The notes under the pieces were generated by a model that saw only the letters and a program-made list of their open reading frames with translations, was not told the origin of the DNA and ran no database searches. Below, piece after piece: positions 6,453 through 6,997 of a DNA stretch of 6,997 nt. The position numbers and the translations under genes are program-made. The stretch is from positions 1 through 6,997 of the forward strand of contig USEK01000077.1 in the NCBI GenBank assembly GCA_900553705.1. The letters are read 5' to 3'. How positions within the stretch are numbered: the first letter of the stretch is position 1; each line of letters opens with the position of its first letter. Origin of the DNA: an uncultured Collinsella sp. (GTDB lineage Bacteria > Actinomycetota > Coriobacteriia > Coriobacteriales > Coriobacteriaceae).

Positions 6453-6495
6453 GCATCAATGAGGCAAAGGGACAGTCCCTTTGCCTCATTGATGC
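6453..6495. repeat. Palindrome copy 3 of the GACAAAGG family
   Basis: A perfect inverted repeat with 21-bp arms (6453-6473 and 6475-6495) around a single central A. The core is AATGAGGCAAAGGGAC. It lies between the end of the methyltransferase gene and the ATPase B promoter region, both on the minus strand. Compared with the other two copies, its arms carry compensatory changes at two paired positions. A hairpin with about 19 bp and a 5-base loop is possible in RNA. No U-run follows on the minus strand. Confidence 0.92.
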
Positions 6496-6532
6496 CAAAA
6501 CCAGCTTGTCAAGAGCTAGAGGGTTTAAAGAT

Positions 6533-6563
6533 CTGCCATTTCTACCCCGTCCCCAAATGGCAG
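6533..6563 (-). terminator. Hairpin just downstream of the methyltransferase gene, possible terminator
   Basis: CTGCCATTT (6533-6541) and AAATGGCAG (6555-6563) form a perfect 9-bp stem with a 13-base G/C-rich loop. On the minus strand the hairpin begins 5 bases after the TAA of the tRNA methyltransferase gene and is followed by ATCTTTAAA, only a weak U-tract. Its place suggests 3'-end formation. The sequence differs from the GACAAAGG palindromes and may be a separate repeat family. Confidence 0.5.
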
Positions 6564-6568
6564 GTTTG

Positions 6569-6997
6569 TTACATTCCCGGAAAGCCTGCCTGGCGCAGGG
6601 CCTCGTAGAGGACGATGGCGGCGCTGTTGGAGAGGTTAAGTGCGCTGATGCGGTAGTCGTCCGGGTTGACGAAGTTGCCGCAGATATCCTGTTGAAGGAT
6701 GGCCTCGTGGCTGTCCTCGGTATGCCCCAGCGATTCCTCGTGAGCTTCCCAAGCTTCGGCGTTATCGAGTGAGTCGCAATCGCGCAGCATCGGGATGCGC
6801 TCGCAGCGCTCGGGCGCCGCGGCAAGCAGTGGCTCGGGAATGCCCGAGCTCTCGCTGCCAAAGACCAAGTAGTCGCCGTCGCGGTAGGTGCTCTGCGCAT
6901 AGGTGCGGCGTGCCTTTTTGGTCAGCAGATGCAGACGCTCGTCGGCGGGGGCGAGGTCGTTGCGCGCAAGGAAATCCTCCCAGCTGGCATAGGTGGT
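6569..6997 (-). CDS. trmL: tRNA (cytidine/uridine-34 2'-O)-methyltransferase, SPOUT/TrmL type, 5'-truncated by the window edge
   Basis: The open frame enters from the right edge (first codon ACC at 6997) and ends at TAA 6571-6569, giving 142 residues; the N-terminus lies outside the window. It carries the SPOUT knot motifs of TrmL: YLVFGSESSGIPEPLL (residues 43-58), corresponding to LVFGPETRGLP in E. coli, then RIPM, and finally ALNLSNSAAIVLYEALRQAGFPG near the C-terminus, corresponding to MNLSNAVSVVVYEAWRQLGYPG. These segments build the S-adenosylmethionine-binding trefoil knot. TrmL methylates the ribose of the wobble base in certain leucine tRNAs. An acidic insertion of roughly 45 residues (CDSLDNAEAWEAHEE to FVNPDDYRIS) separates RIPM from ALNLSN, where E. 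coli has only a few residues. The motifs make the SpoU/TrmL family call firm; the exact tRNA target is inferred. No internal start is needed, because the frame is open to the edge. Confidence 0.85.
   Translation of the reverse strand, partial: TTYASWEDFLARNDLAPADERLHLLTKKARRTYAQSTYRDGDYLVFGSESSGIPEPLLAAAPERCERIPMLRDCDSLDNAEAWEAHEESLGHTEDSHEAILQQDICGNFVNPDDYRISALNLSNSAAIVLYEALRQAGFPGM

Noticed and set aside
1508..6495. The three palindromes as a CRISPR array or transposon ends
   Set aside because: They are kilobases apart, lie between unrelated genes, and have no regular spacers, target-site duplications or enclosed transposase.
6507..6512. Perfect TTGACA (-35 consensus) on the minus strand
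   Set aside because: No acceptable -10 lies 16-18 bp downstream, where the palindrome arm (TGAGG) is found instead, so chance is likely.
6448..6900. Minus-strand frame of 150 residues overlapping the methyltransferase
   Set aside because: The other frame carries the conserved LVFGSESSG and ALNLSNS motifs. This one runs through both hairpins and shows low-complexity Ala/Arg/Thr composition.

Overview
The window is about 7 kb of gene-dense, high-GC bacterial DNA. Its protein set and codon use look like a gut actinobacterium of class Coriobacteriia, most likely Collinsella or a close relative. That assignment is inference from recognised protein families and from the repeated GACAAAGG palindromes; no rRNA or other marker gene is present. 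The first 25 bases are not genomic: they match the Nextera (Tn5 mosaic-end) sequencing adapter, so the left edge is an assembly contig end and the first gene is truncated there.

Layout. (1) 27-1514, plus: the last 495 residues of an EF-G-like translational GTPase, related to the ribosomal-protection (Tet(M)/Tet(W)) proteins but probably a chromosomal paralogue, not a true resistance gene. (2) 1515-1607: intergenic region with a perfect palindrome, three GGTATAA repeats exactly 10 bp apart and a strong Shine-Dalgarno sequence. (3) 1608-2726, plus: AAA/Orc-Cdc6-like P-loop ATPase with a C-terminal winged helix. (4) 2719-5232, plus: class II UvrA (UvrA2-like) double-ABC ATPase lacking the UvrB-binding domain, overlapping the ATPase by 8 bp and so probably translationally coupled to it. 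(5) A 39-bp convergent junction almost filled by a 30-bp perfect palindrome. (6) 5272-6372, minus: a second ATPase paralogous to the first. (7) 6373-6568: an AT-rich promoter zone, a third palindrome of the same family and an unrelated hairpin. (8) 6569-6997, minus: the 3' part of a SPOUT/TrmL-type tRNA 2'-O-methyltransferase with an unusual insertion in its knot domain, cut by the window's right edge.

How the parts relate. The central unit is an ATPase-uvrA2 operon faced by a second paralogous ATPase on the opposite strand. UvrA2 proteins cannot recruit UvrB in the usual way and are known from drug or DNA-damage tolerance settings (DrrC-like). The paired ATPases could be regulators or DNA-associated partners, but that is inference. 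The outer genes are translation-related and look like ordinary core genome. All three intergenic gaps carry one copy of the same palindrome family, and its arms differ between copies by compensatory base changes, which suggests selection or mobilisation as a paired structure. No tRNA, rRNA, CRISPR array or transposase gene is visible.
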